Part shown: positions 1 through 13,369 of the stretch, piece by piece
Numbering within the stretch: the stretch's first letter is position 1
How the letters are laid out: every line of letters begins with the position of its first letter
Source: Diorhabda sublineata
Lineage: Eukaryota > Arthropoda > Insecta > Coleoptera > Chrysomelidae
NCBI RefSeq assembly: GCF_026230105.1
Contig: NC_079476.1
Location: 29,254,559-29,318,558, forward strand
Direction: 5' to 3'
DNA length: 64,000 nt
The notes under the pieces: generated by a model
Seen by the model: the letters and a program-made list of their open reading frames with translations, nothing else
Told to the model about the DNA's origin: nothing
Databases searched by the model: none
Program-made: the position numbers and the translations under genes

Positions 1-697
1 TTTTTGAAATTTTAATGTGATCGAACTTTCAATAAGAAATCAGTTATGTTGTACAAATTTTAGAGTTTTTATTATTTTGTAACTCGAAACAAGGCCAAAC
101 TTCAACGTATTATGTTCGTTTTGCTGTTTATGGAGTTCTTGCATTACTTTGCAATTATAGCCACTGTTTTATTGCTGATAATTTGCAAAGTAATTTATAA
201 CATAATATTGTGTGTCAATAAAATTATCCATAATTTGATTTGTGAATTTTATCATGAAAAAAAGGCACTATTTTGTATACATAACCCGAAACTAATATTC
301 TCTATGAATAAAATTCAATTTGATAAAAAACACGTTTTTTACAAAATCATCATATATCATGAGAAAGTTGTAGTTTTCTCCAAAAGAAATGTAACTTCAC
401 AAGAATGTGGCATGCTCAATATTTCCTTCAATTGTACTACTATATGGTAACTCTTTTTATGTGCGTAATAACAAATTTTGACGCTATAGTTGAAGATTAA
501 CTCGCCAGTCGGTGGCGCTAACTGGTGAACATAAAAACATTTTATACCGAAGAAATGATAAAGTAATTTGTAATCGATAATTTACAAAGGAACATGTGTA
601 CCCAATTCTCATTCCAGTATCTTGAGCTTAGTCAATTGTGAGTAATAAGTTTTATATTCTTGAGATGGTTATGAATACATGCTAAAATAATACTATG
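1..697. other. AT-rich non-coding stretch
   Basis: I see no gene here. An open frame at 112-450 (+) encodes a low-complexity Ile/Phe/Lys/Asn-rich peptide. That is what AT-rich DNA gives by chance, and it has no motif. Confidence 0.5.
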
Positions 698-867
698 TAG
701 TCCCGTCAATTTAGACATAAAAATAGTGGTCAAATAATAAAAATTCCCGGAAAGCCAAATATTGGAAGAGATATGGTTCACATTAAAAATAAAGTTTTAA
801 AAATTCCCATTGATCCTATGTGTGCTACAAAAGTTTTTCGGGGTAGATTTTTCTTGAAAACGATATA
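698..867. mobile_element. Fragment of a long-TIR element end
   Basis: The segment starts TAGTCCCGTCAATTTAGACA. It matches, with scattered changes, the inverted repeat at the right end of the element at 33089-34521 (reverse complement of about 34260-34521). Similarity runs through the shared block TGTGCTACAAAAG and into a shared block ending in a TTTTTCTTGAAAACG-like stretch. It then stops where mariner coding sequence begins. Only one end is present, so this is a truncated copy. The superfamily is unknown. Confidence 0.6.
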
Positions 868-1251
868 TCAACAACAATCGACTGTATGGGTCTGTATGTC
901 AAGACAAGACAAATCCATCAAAAGTTGTTCGCGTATAAAGCACTTCGACGCAAATGATCGCCTGTTTTTTCCAAATAACTGGATATATCGCCACCGTTTC
1001 ACTAGAACAACGTAAAACTGTCAATTCTGAATAGTACACCAGCATTTGTTTGCCAGTAGTGTTAGAAACGAATCGCTGATCAAAAATAAATTACGAGGTC
1101 AAACTTTATCTATACCTGAAGAAGCAGTTGTACCTACAAATCACATGTTTTGGAGGTACCTCAATAGGAATTGAGAAAATACTTCGACAATTGGTTCATA
1201 CGCCTGCAAAAGTGTATTGATCTTCATGGAGAATATTTCTAAAAACAATAA
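868..1251 (+). pseudogene. Mariner transposase remnant
   Basis: Translation in mixed frames gives pieces of a mariner (SETMAR-like) transposase in the right order. They are QQSTVWV near the start, a degraded R-x-R-x-K-H/S-x-x-Q block, the phrase TVNSEWYT in frameshifted form, then IKNKLRGQTLSIPEEAV, and at the end DLHGEYF followed by a stop and KQ. The HTH domains and first catalytic aspartate are missing, and the sequence jumps from the WYT region to the NKLRGQ region. Several frameshifts make it non-functional. It begins exactly where the long-TIR fragment ends. A mariner of closely related type lies at 39018-39495 (-). Confidence 0.7.
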
Positions 1252-2787
1252 AGCCATATACTATTATGAATATTTATTTTTTTTTTGCTTATCTCTACAC
1301 TTAGTAGCAACCCTCGTAGTGACTAGGTGTAACACAAAATGGCGGTAGAATTGCGGTTGTATTGTTCCGTTGTCGGCCATTTGGATGATGAAAGAGTCGA
1401 AATTAACATGAATGTGTATTCACTGTACAATACATAATAACAATGTTGAAAAACAAACATCATTATCTCTGATAGTTCATCCATTATCTTTCACATACCT
1501 AATAGTCTGCAAATAACGAAGTTTTTGTATTCATCACCAGCTTGCTTTTTTTAATGATTTTCAATGCAATATTCAATTTTGATGATAAATCAATTATCAT
1601 TTATATAAACGGTCTATATTAGAGGGCGAGTTCATAACAATACAGTACTATTCAGTATCATCGCTTAAGAAAATTCCATTTAACTCGAGCAATAACCAAC
1701 TGAAGATAAGTAGAGCAGACTTCCTCAGCTGTAATTCTTAAAGGTTATGTCCTATATCATAATAACGGACTAGACATATATCGCTATATTTAGTTAATTA
1801 AAGACACTCGTTAATAGTTAGTGGAGATTAAGTAGCGTAGTTAACATGGTAATACCAGTACCCCAAATGTTCATTGATTACAAATTTCCATATAATATTT
1901 GACTTTCACTTTAAAGTATAAAATTACGATATCTTACATCGTAATTAGAAAAATAGAATGTATGACATAAAAATATGCTTTTTTTTAATACTGTTTGAAG
2001 TATGCTTTAAAAAATCTGTGTTTTCAATTCACAACTGATATGAATTTAATTTATTTCTAGTATCAGAATAACTTGATAAAAACAGAACAATATTTAAAAG
2101 TGTGCGCGTTTACTATTCATAATATGTACTTTCTCTCATCATATGTTCATCGTACTGGCCGTGATAATAATATATCTTTCCATGAACTGTTGATAACTTG
2201 CTCTTCTGAATGCGTTTCTATGTTGTTTATAAATTGATCTAACTGATCATATGTATAGTTCTTACAATATCAATTGCAGAAGACAGTTATGTGAGGAACA
2301 ATCAATATATAAATATCAATCAATACTCACGACACTCACACCAAATTAAATGTAAAACTATGTTTACTCCCCGTATAAAATTCGGTAAACATCTAACAAA
2401 CCATCAGTCCACGTGGTCTCATCATCCCCATTGTTTATCAATGAAAACATCGAATCGTAAACATAAATGCATTTCTATTGGCCGAAGCTGTCGAAAGGCG
2501 TATGTACACAATTGCTTCTAAATATTCCTGCCAAACACTCTGCGATAAGCAATGGCGTCATTTTGATGCAACTAATTCATAAATTGCTTTAAATAAATAG
2601 AAATATGTCTTTCTTTAGATCATGGGCGAATGAAAACAATAATAATTAATATTTAGATTTATAAACATAGCAAGTTATTTTAAATATCGAATGTTTAAAA
2701 AATGAGAATATTCAGCAATATGATAATGCAATCATAATAAGAATTGCTGAATTAAGTAGAATAAATAAATTTTCAATTTATCTAATA
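1252..2787. other. No recognised feature
   Basis: AT-rich DNA with a slightly GC-richer patch near 1300-1390. A short open frame at 2291-2521 (+), rich in His, Lys and Asn, resembles nothing I know. Confidence 0.4.
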
Positions 2788-3385
2788 GACATCCAAGGGG
2801 TTGCTGTGGATCACTCACCGAACCGAAAAACATATAAAGAAAAACTGGAATCAATTGACAAAGCTACTCAAGATTTTATACGTAAGACAATTTTTAGTTT
2901 ATATGAGGAGAACAAGGTTCAGACATTAGAAGTAATACAACAAAAACTATCAGATTATCCAGATTACAATTATACCAGTATAGAAACATTGCATCAAGTT
3001 TTGTTAGCATGTTGTTTTAAACAGAAAAAACTGAACAAACGTATGGCAATAACCGTATCGTCAAGGATAGTTCGATGACGACAAGATTATTTGCGTCAGG
3101 TAAAAGATTACCGAAATTCTAATAGACATATAATTTATCTAGATAAATCATGGTTTGACAGTCACGATGTACTCATAGTGAATTTTGGTTGGGTAGGCAA
3201 AAATAAAAATTGGTGTTTGAATGGAAGCAAAGACGGTTTCGTGCCTAATGCTTCATTAATTCTTCTTAAATAAAAATTGTGCAGCTGATTATCATGAAAA
3301 TATGACAGCAGAATTATTTGGAAAGTGGTTTAATGAATAGCTTTTACCTAATATTCTAGAAGAAGAAGAAGCCTGTGGCTTTAAA
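2788..3385 (+). pseudogene. DDE transposase relic, Tc1/IS630-like
   Basis: Translation over several frames gives an N-terminal region (SPNRKTYKEKLESIDKATQD) and a catalytic-type block with YLDKSWF, in which the D fits the first DDE aspartate. A W-V-G-K-N-K motif follows, then GSKDGFVPNASLIL. After a frameshift comes ADYHENM-TAELFGKWFNE, a stop, then LLPNILEEEEA. This order matches arthropod DDE_3-type transposase-derived proteins (YLDETW, GS-x-x-GF, DYH-x-x-M-x-x-x-x-F-x-x-WF, LLPNI). There are at least two stops and two frameshifts, and the C-terminal catalytic part is missing. I saw no terminal repeats. Confidence 0.65.
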
Positions 3386-4330
3386 TTTTTTCAGCATATC
3401 CTCAACTAAAGTTTCGTAGTTTTCATCTTTATCAAAAATCCAAAAACATTCGGTTTTCGAGTACGAATCAGTGAAATTTGTCAACCAGAAAAATCTGCCT
3501 ATTTTGCGGACCAACAAACCCCCCAACTTCAACTTTTACTTCTGATAACTAGGGAAAAATTTTTTTCAAATATCCAAAAGCTCATGAACTTTTATCATGT
3601 TTGTTATTAAATTGTTTAATCAACCACAACTTATTGTGCAGAGGTAGCATAAATACTTTCCATTTCAACAATCGGCTCAAATATTACGTTTTGTTTTCCG
3701 ACTAAAAGCTCTGATCTTACAGACCATGACCGCTTTGAAGTGCCATGAAACATCCCACCATATTAAAATCAGCTGCCAGTTATTCTTGTGATACTTCACA
3801 GGCGAAAGTTTTAATAATCTCATAATGTCCTTTAATTTATACTAAGCGAGCGATTCAAAGAAATAGGAATTTATTTTCATTGTATAATTAAACATTTTCC
3901 AGATTTTTGGTACGAGGTATGCCAATACATTCCTCTTATGTGGTTGCAAAAAAAAATTCCAACTGCAGATTCGTGGTACCAACTATCAAGCCAATTCCAC
4001 TGTTTTAAGTAAGAGCTCTACTTTACTCTACTTTATTTTTTGGTTTATTCACTTCTTATCGTAATTTGTGATAATTTTTTGGTGTCTTATGCAATTGGAG
4101 CAGTTGCTTCAGGGTTGGGATATTCTATATTTTTACCTCTATGTCATTGACACGGATTCAATATGTAAAAGTAACTGACATCGACGGGATCTTCTGGTTT
4201 TCGCAACATCCTTGAAATTTAAAATTTTTTTAACCTCTTCTAATCTCGATAACAAACCTAGAGTATAAAAATAAAAATTAATATGTCTATTAGTTTGATT
4301 CACACTGCTAATATTCCAAACAACTACAAG
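3386..4330. other. No recognised feature
   Basis: AT-rich sequence downstream of the DDE relic. It may hold more of that element, but no transposase motif could be followed. Confidence 0.4.
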
Positions 4331-4483
4331 AAGCAGGTGGACCCCTTGGCTTGTCTTGATGTAGAGACTTCACAGAGCACGGAAATATCTAGTTTGGTAT
4401 CTCGAATTTACATAAATTCACTATTCACCAAGAAGCGACACAGAGCAGATGCGTATAAGGGAGCTCAAAATATTACGATTGAG
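4331..4483 (+). CDS. Possible host-gene exon (51 codons)
   Basis: An open frame follows a branchpoint-like TGCTAAT and an AG, and ends at a good donor (GAG|gtaaat). From AG to GT it is 153 nt, phase 0 at both ends. The peptide begins KQVDPLACLDVETSQSTEI and ends GAQNITIE, with a basic stretch TKKRHRADAYK. Codon use is less AT-skewed than the surroundings. The polypyrimidine tract is poor, so the acceptor is uncertain; AAGCAG|GTGG is an alternative. I do not recognise the protein. The outgoing phase fits the exon candidate at 19599. A transposon fragment is the alternative explanation. Confidence 0.35.
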
Positions 4484-7400
4484 GTAAATATACTTCTATA
4501 CCCAATTACATTCCTAAAGTAGTGTCCTAAATTGCAAAAAACATTAATTTATTAGCAAGCCTTCAATTTTAACTTAAATACCATACACTGTATGAGACTG
4601 AATTTTATCAAATTAACTGACAGATAAAAAACTCCCTTGAAATTCAAAAGCTACTTCACCTCTAATTAAGACCCCAGAATGGTTCTATCGCCTATTTACA
4701 AATACTCAACCTTAAAAATATCATACTGTGTACCAAATCTGGAGTTAAAGAGTTGCATAGAAATCAATTGTTTTCGAAATTTTTGGTCCTGCTTTGAGGT
4801 CCTATAAATCCTTAGGGATACAAGGAGACCTAGGAGACCGTAAAACTTCACTGTGAACGTGCGGTATTTTTGAATGTATTAAAATATATGAAACTATTTG
4901 AAAATTTCAAAAATGGGTATTATCAACATAATTATCACAGTAGCAAACTTTATAGCAAAAAAATATTTTCTTTTTGTCATTAATATATCGAAAAATCATA
5001 TAATAAACTTTAAAAGAAAGAACCCAAGTTTTATATTATTATCAACCATTATGTATAGCTTTTTACTATATCTGTACAACCAAGGTTTGGTTGTATAGAG
5101 AAATGGATAAAAGAAAAGTGTTGAAGTGACCGATATTCCTAACGAAATTTAGAAATTTTGAAAACAAAAGAACTTGGTTAAGTTTATAGATTGAATGAAT
5201 CTACATTTGTTCATCCATAGCGTTGGGTATTTCAATTTGTGGAAACTCTATCAGCTAAGTTTTGTCTGTAATCATAATTATCACTTTATTTCATTATACC
5301 AACTAGGATATTGTCAGTTTAAATTAATTATTGGAACTCATGTTCATTAACTACACCCTCACTTATCGAGATCACCACTCAAACGGATGATAACATTCAA
5401 TACGGCTGTTGCAATAATTACTATCCGTATATTAATATTTATTCGTATCTGCAGACAAATTCTCGACAAGTTTCATTTCGAGGCACTATCATAATTTCCA
5501 TTTTTCGGGTCAAGACCTGAAAGAGAATATTACAAATCGTCTCCTTGGTCGGCTGAAAGTTTAGAGTGGATAAATATTGCTCCAGCTTTCTCAGCATTCA
5601 CATACACTTATTTTGGTGTTTTTAGTTAATTAATATTTTGGGTTACAACATGTGGAACAATGTCACTACTTCTATACTGACAGTTCTCTTGAATAGGCAT
5701 GGACCTTTATATTGTCCTTAATTGACGGTTTGTCTGGTAATATCTTCAAAACGCTACGATATTTTTTCGACCATATCAGTTTGAAGGTTACAAAAAGATG
5801 CAGCAAGATTGAGTAAACCGTCATTTATCTAACTAGAGTTTACCAATCGTTAAAGGAATGCTCGAGACTTATCTCCAGTTGATTTTTTGTATAGATCTTC
5901 TAAACGTTGATTCTACGTGAATAAACCAAGAACGATACTCCAATTTAAGATTTAGAAGAAGTAAGTTACATACTAGTTTACAGGATTGCAGCGGGGAGAC
6001 GACACACAGTGGAGCCGAATGGACCAAATAGCGGAAAGAATTCAAAATCTCGAGAACGGAAAATTGGAGTTGGGTCTCATTCGACTTATAGCAAAGGAAT
6101 ACATCAAGTTAACTTTTTTTATTGGAATTTCGAAAAAAAAATGAAGTAATGAGGAATTGAAGGACTATTGACAAGATAAAAATTTCTGAATTTTTCATGA
6201 TAGGTTGCTCTTTTCAAAGCAAATTACAAGAAATATTTGGAGGGTATATTTAAAATAAGTATTGCTTACAATTAAAATTTCTATGAAACTTAAAAAAATG
6301 GCGAATTTTGTAAATAATAAAACTACCGATTCAAAGTTAAAAGTTGAAAAGAAACGATTTCGAATTCAAGGAAATTAGATTAACAGCTGCTTAGCTGCAT
6401 TTCCTTGTGGTTTTTCTTTGGTTAGGGTCTCATGTTCGTGATAAAAAGATCTCCAGTAGCTTGTGAAACACGTCTTTGTTGGTAGAAATACGAGACATTT
6501 TAAACGAGTTTCTTATCCTCAAAAGTCTTGTAATTCTTATTCTTACTTTCTTGTGCCTTTTCCGAGAAAATCGACTTTCCATTATTTTAACATCATGCAA
6601 AAAAATTTTGTGCACTGTGGATGGCAAATAGAAGAGCTTGAATTTTTTTTTGTTAGATTATTGCATTGCTATTTATGAATTTCAGTATGGTAGAAATGTA
6701 TTATTTAAGCAAATTAAGGGAACAAGGTAGTGGAGCAAGAAAAAGCGTACTGTAATTATTTTCTTCCTTTGCAATGTCATGATAGGATAGGTAGATGATT
6801 TTTGTTCTAATCTTTACTTATCTTTACATATATAGTCTGGAATATTTCATATCTCGGAGGAAGCCGGAGCTTTTTTAGTAATCATAGGTGTTCTCAGTGC
6901 TTATTCAAAATTTGGGACTTATAAAGTTCTTAACGCGCTCTATTTTGATTATTTCCCAGTGTCCTGATAATTATTCTTCGTCTTTTCTTCCGTTATTCTG
7001 ACAGTGGGCCTAAATTATTGGAAATATCTTTGAAATAGGGAAAATGTATGCTGTTCTCAGTCCTGTATCTTATATGAGAATCACAAAGTAAATAATCTAA
7101 ATCAGCCCTTTAGAAAATCGATTTTTCCCCTTCTGGCACCAATCTGCGGTGGCCATTTGGCCAATATTATTTTCAAGAAATAAGTTTCCATTTTATATTC
7201 TTAATTTTAAATAAACATTTGTTTGAATACAATGTATTTTCTTTTTTAATAACAGTTTCAAAAGTGCAAAAATTATGGCTCATCCTAGTATTAAACATTT
7301 GTTATACCACACCCATGAATATCTCTTCACCGACATAAAAAATCTCTATAACAAACCATAGAAGAATTCTACAATTATTTTCTATTGTATCCTGTAGTGG

Positions 7401-10400
7401 GATGATTTAACGAAATTTTGCTTTCACAGTATTGCTCAATGTACTAGTAAATTGTATTTTATGTTTCACCAAGCATTACGATACGATCCCAATAAAGTAC
7501 TTTTCAAAACTATCATCTTCTCGTGTTAACATTTATTCGATTATTTCAAAAATATTATGATTAACAGTAGTAAAGTGAATTTTCATTTACTAGAAACCTT
7601 TAATCCCTTTCACAAACTTTCCTTGACATTTATTCTTCCGTACCAGAATGAATCTTCCACATTTATATGATGAATTGTCTATTTTTAATTGAACTAGAGC
7701 GTAATTGTATTAATTAGTGTATAATATCTCTTAGAAGGGAAGTACAATTGCAAGATCTATTATACGTATTTCCACCTGAATTCCGTTAGTGGTATGCGAA
7801 TTAGTCTTCTATATGCAAATGTATTAACTGGCACATAAAATACACACCCATGTGCGTACAGTCGGCTTGGTCTGTTCTACAAACAAAGATCCCTATACAC
7901 ACAAAAGCAGTGTCTAAATTCACGAATACGGTAAATAAGGAAGCATACTATTAACTCGACAATAATAAATAGGTAACTTGAAAACTGATTGTTAGAAAAG
8001 ATACATGTCTAGTGGTGATACTATTGAAGTATAATTGCACACTAAGTAAAACTCAAGCTCAAGATTTTTCAATCATTCATTATTAGACGTTAGACTGCAA
8101 ATTTAACAAGAAAATTTTTCGAATATAATGTTTCAGTATATAACTTAGTAGGTTCTGAACCAGCAGCAATTTCGTCAGCATTAATGGTCAGTTCGTTAAA
8201 TAAGTTTTTGTTATATTTGATTCTGAGTCTGCCATTGTATAGTTTGAGTTTATTAGAAAAAAAACTGCTTGGAGTAATAGTTGAAGGTCGAAATAGAGCA
8301 TATTCGTTGAAATGTGCAAAAGAATTTCCATTAGTTCGAAAAGAACGACTTATTCTCTTGTCTTTGTATTTGGAATTCCAACAATGAATGATTTGAATAT
8401 TAATATTCATATCAATATTCAATATGATCTATCAATGGATTGTGCAAATGTTTATCTGATGTTTCACTTCTAAACTTTCTCAAACGTTTTTCCCTAAACA
8501 CTTTTATTATCTAGAAATATTTTCTTCTCACTCCACTCCAAGATGACAAGTTCCATACTTTTGATTTATCTTCTGGATTTTCCCGAAAGACGAGTTTACA
8601 GGAGTTTATTTTAGTGCTTTTCATTCTATACTACTAGAGAAAATTAGAATATGCTATATCATACTGTAGAGCCGATTTTTGCGGTGATAAATTAAATGTT
8701 GCTTTTCTTGTAGCCTCCACAACGCGAGATGAATACTAAAACAGCAGCAATAACTTAATAAAAGTTATAAAATAAAAACAATAAAAAGCTTGAACTGTCA
8801 ACAATATTATTTGATGGTAGCTAAGGTCAGCGTCATCTATAGTCAATGTGAGTTTCTTCCTTTCTTTGAAAAATTCATTAAAAAAAACTAATTTTAAACA
8901 AAAGAAACCTAAAATCAAGAACATTTGAAACAATAATGATTTCCTACGTAAAAGTAAAAGACAAAACTTTATTTAACATTATTTAGTGGAAATGAATTGT
9001 TTATTGCTCCAGTATAATGAAAATTATTAAATTTCGGGTCAAATATTAGAATATTTTATATTTCTATCATATTGAATAAATACTAACTAACATTTCTAGA
9101 ATATGCATTCTATTAAAAATCATTAGAAATTATGAAACAATTGTAAATGAATGCCTCAAATATGAATATTCGCTGAAGGCTACTTTGATATGAATAATGA
9201 AATTGCTGTTGTAGAAACGTCAGTCAAATATTAATTCCAACAATTATCCTATTTGCAGTTTTAGAATGAAAAATATTGACGATTATAATGAACGAGAATT
9301 CATTGGGCAAATACTGCCTCAGTAAACTTATATATAGAGAAATAATATCAATAAAATGAAAATCGATTTAAAGAGTGTCTGAAATTTCACAAAAACTGTG
9401 CTTTTCTATTTTCCCTAAACGATTATGTGAAATCTTCATCGTTTTGCTCTGAGTATTCAACGAGGCGAAATATTTATTGTAAGTGAATAATAACATTTAA
9501 GAACAAAATTTTGTAAGTCATCGGTCAAAAAAGTCGAAATTATAAAAAATTCTTTTAAAAATCTCCTATTTTTTGATGTAAGAAGTGAGTCAGTCAATTC
9601 TTACCCTGTAAAATATTTCACAACTTTTGCATTTGGCGGTAGAGTAATGTCATAGAGCTGATATCTAAAGTACCGAAGTGTACTCAAGCTATTTGCTAAA
9701 ATACGGAATTGAAGAATTCTACGAATGGAGTATTTTGAAATGTAACAATGCATTGCTTCGGTAGATCATTCGCAAAATTTCTAAAAAATACTGGAACTCA
9801 ATTGGCAGATAGAACTATTGCAAGGATGCAGAAATTGGCAAAGTAGAAATTCCACGTATAAATACAGTGAAATAAAATTATAATGGAGTAGTTTTGAAAA
9901 ACATTTCACAAATTCTATAATAACATATTCAAAACATTGTTCCTTACATAGCAGGTTCAAACTTCTCCTATGTTAATGAATAGTTTGTTATAACATATTT
10001 TATGCTCTCTACTTTTCCACACGTTGTGCCTGTACTATATGTTATGAAACCATTCATAACTTCATTTTACGCCATTCTCGCCTTGAACCAAATAACTTTT
10101 TTACTACTTTATTAATCACTTTCACTATTCCTTTACTTTCACGTGCTCTTTTCATAACTTCTGTCATATTAATACTGAACATGCCTTACGAAACACTATA
10201 AAAAATTCCAATCAAAATGGAAAAGTGTTTCTTCTAATTTAATTATAATATTTAGTAGAAGAACCATTTTAATTCTCTTTCATTCTTTCGCGGCCGATAA
10301 AAGACAAAGAAAACTCATAAATAACATAAGATCCCGATCTTCATGCTGATTTGCCTGCTGTGTCCCAAAAACATTTCATTGGTTTTCTTATGAACGTGAG

Positions 10401-11612
10401 AAAAATGTTGTATGCAACACATGCAAAAAATCTTCATTTCACTTCATGTGATTTGCTTACTTTTTGCACTTGTTGCACTACGAGTATATCCACAACTAAT
10501 AATACTGGTAGACCAAAATAATTTTCTTGCTGTAACATAAAGAGTATACCATAGTAGAATGAACCAAATATCCAGAAAAAAGCTGTAATAGCTATTTTTA
10601 GATTTAAAAAACCCCACAAAGGAAAGTAACGTAATATTTATTTAATACCCTTCTTCAATTTGGGGTCACTTAGCTGGGAAAAGACTTGTCTTAGGTAAAA
10701 GTACACTTTTTGGGGTCTACAAAAGGCACATATGCCCTATTGCACGACTGTCCCACATACAAAAGAAACTGTAATTTTTCTTTAATCTTTCCTGAAATCT
10801 CAGAACTCAAGCTTTTCGTTTTGAGGTTAACCTATATTTTTTGGAATAAAAAAAAACAAGCTCTCGCCATACCATTGAAACTAAGAAAGGTATACCTATT
10901 TGCTCTTCTCTTTTAGCCACTAAACCGATGACTCGCTACAGCTGACCCAGCAAACATATGAAACTCTGTTAGTTTTGATAACAACATCAAAATACATTGA
11001 ATAAGCCAAATATGACAACTTCCGTGCGTATGACTTATTATTTTTGTGGTTAAAAAAATTTCGGCTGACTTTTTGTATCCAAGTTATTCTACCTGCTACA
11101 AAAAAAGGTAAAAGAAAATCTCAGTAGTTCAGTGAATAGTGAATTGGCAACTGCTGTCCATAGCGCCAAGTGGTAGGTATATATATAAAGAACAGTTGTA
11201 TACTAGGCCAAACATTGATGTGATAGATTTTCTAAGCTTTCGTTATCAGAACAGAGCTGTTGAAGACGTTGGAGTGAATGTTACATCTTCAGATGCAGTG
11301 CCCAATGAAAAGCGGCTAAGAGGTCGTTGTAAGCAGTGGAAATCGAGAGAATCAAACACAATAAAATCGTGTGAAAAGTATTCAGCATTTGTGTGCGAGA
11401 AATAGTTGTTTGAATGCCATTTAGGTATAACAATATGATCTTTTTTAAAAAACTTTTTATATTAAATGTATATTTTTTCCACCTATAAATGAGTAATTTA
11501 TGGTAATAGCAAAGAAAATCATTATTAAACGTGAAATAAGGAATTGAAATTGAACACCAGAAAACGGCTAATGCCTGATGGTGTTGCTAAGCTCCTGGTG
11601 GAAGTTTAACTA
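4484..11612. other. Long AT-rich stretch, presumed intron
   Basis: No gene or element is recognised across about 7 kb. Three items were noted. A GC-richer open patch lies at about 5978-6140 (+). An unidentified 110-codon frame lies at 8090-8422 (-), with an overlapping 67-codon frame on the other strand. An 88-codon frame lies at 11139-11405 (+) that begins in a mixed-composition patch. None has motifs, splice borders or matches I can name. If the exons at 4.3 and 19.6 kb belong together, this is intronic. Confidence 0.4.
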
Positions 11613-11945
11613 TACAGAGTGAGATTTATGTATGGAACGCCTCAATTATCTCGGAAACGGCTAGTACGATTTTTATAAATTTTTGTGTACAAGGATCTTG
11701 TGATACGAAAGGTTTTATGGTGGTATCTACATTGTTGTCAGATATTTCCTTTTTTCGGAAAAACAATGAACTTTGTTACCTCAAATGGATCACCCTGTAT
11801 ATTTTCCAGCTTTCAAAATTATTAAAAAATACTTATTACTTTTCATCTAGTGTTCCCTATACCTAAATACCATAATTTCGGAGTTATTGCTACATTTGCG
11901 TTATCTCCGCTGAAGTTAAAATAATACATTTAGGTGGCTACAATA
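11613..11945 (+). repeat. Left terminal inverted repeat
   Basis: Pairs with 13370-13664. Matching blocks include GTATGGAACGC near the tip, TATCTACATTGTT, AATGAACTTT, and the inner block ACATTTAGGTGGCTAC. Similarity is interrupted by small indels, so the two ends have diverged for some time. Confidence 0.8.
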
Positions 11946-11998
11946 TCAAATTTGACTGTTCAATAAATTATTATGGCAGGAGTTTATTGAATGTCACA

Positions 11999-13100
11999 AT
12001 GGATCGTTTATCAGAAAAAGAACGATTTGATATTTTAATGATATTAGGATAAGGTGATAGGCGTAGAAGTCAACAAGAAACGTATGATATCTTTAATAAT
12101 TTATATCCTAACCGAAGTCCCATAATCAAATCTACTGTCAGTAAATTATAAACGAAACTGGTTCAGTAAAAGATTTATCTAGATCAGGGCGTAGAAAAAC
12201 TGCATCAACTGAAAACAAAACTTTAGAAGTTTGTGTTCTGTTAGAAGATGATCCACATTTGAGTTCTAGACAAATATCCAGTGAACTTAGTATTTCGCAA
12301 ACATCCGTAATGAAAATTTGACGTGATAATATATTCCATCCATATAAAATAACGTTGGTTCAAGAGTGTCATATGACGATTTTGATAAACGTGAAGAGTT
12401 TGCAGACTTAATGATGGAAAAATGTTACAATCAATATGATCCAAATTTTTTAACTACTGATATGTTTTACGATGAGGCCACTTTTTGTATCAATAGAAAT
12501 ATAAATCGGCATAATTGTACATAATTATTACGTAACAATCCTCATTGGATGCGTGAATCCCACACCAATATCCCGAAAAACTGAACGTATGGGCTGGAAT
12601 AACAGGCGACAAAATGATTGGTCCATTTTTCATTAAGGGTAACTTAAATGGTCCGGCGTGGTTAGATTTATTGAATAATAGTATTATACCTGAATTGGCA
12701 TGGATATTTCTAAATCTAAGTATTTTCAAATAAATTTAAAAAAAAACTTTATTATTAGGAATTTTCAAGCAATAACAATATCCCAAACGACAATATTTAG
12801 TTACAAGATGGTGCCTCACCTCAATAGGCGTGTGTGGCGAGGCAATACCTAAATAATGTGTTTCTCAGAAGATTGATTAGAAGGCGTGGTTTTATCGAAT
12901 GACCCCATCGATCACCCGACATGAATACTTCAGACTATTTCCTGTAGGGTAACTTAAAAAACATCGTTTATAAAAGAAAACCTGCCAATATTCAGAAATT
13001 AGAAGATATGATTACCACAGAGATAAGAAGAATTGTGCAGTCAGGGATGCCGCAAAATGTATTGCAAAGTTTTGAAAATCGCATGGCTCGTTGTATTTAA
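11999..13100 (+). pseudogene. DD41D mariner-like transposase, broken
   Basis: This would be the DDD transposase that cuts and inserts the element. The frame opens MDRLSEKERFDILMILG. An HTH region follows (SRSGRRKT, then a second HTH with LSSRQISSELSISQTSV). The catalytic core has YDEATFCINR (first D), the block NVWAGITGDKMIGPFF read across a frameshift, LQDGASPQ (second D), RRGFIE then a stop (expected W), PHRSPDMNTSDYFL (third D), and a C-terminus ending RMARCI. Counting from LQD to SDY gives 41 intervening residues. There are at least five in-frame stops and several frameshifts, so it is dead. Related C-termini lie at 15355, 25015 and 25266. Confidence 0.85.
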
Positions 13101-13369
13101 GTAAATAGACAACATTTACAGCATCTGCTGTAATAGCCTTGACTGTACGTTTTTTAAAATTCCTAATGTGAATCTACTTCTAACATGACACAAACCTTTG
13201 AAGATTTGTCTTCAGTTGTTATAGGTCTTCTGCGCTATGTTTTGGATAAATATTTTACCAAACCAGTTTCGTTAAACTTTTTACTAATTTACTGACACTT
13301 CACCTTGTTACGAGATTTGTATTAGCACCTAAATTATTAAAGTATTTTTAAATTAAACGAGTTTATTTA

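Noticed and set aside
8090..8422. 110-codon minus-strand frame as a gene
   Set aside because: No motif and no splice borders; composition rich in Asn/Ile/Lys like chance frames; an equally long frame runs on the other strand.
11139..11405. 88-codon frame as a piggyBac N-terminus
   Set aside because: Acid/Ser pattern only; none of the conserved piggyBac blocks follows.
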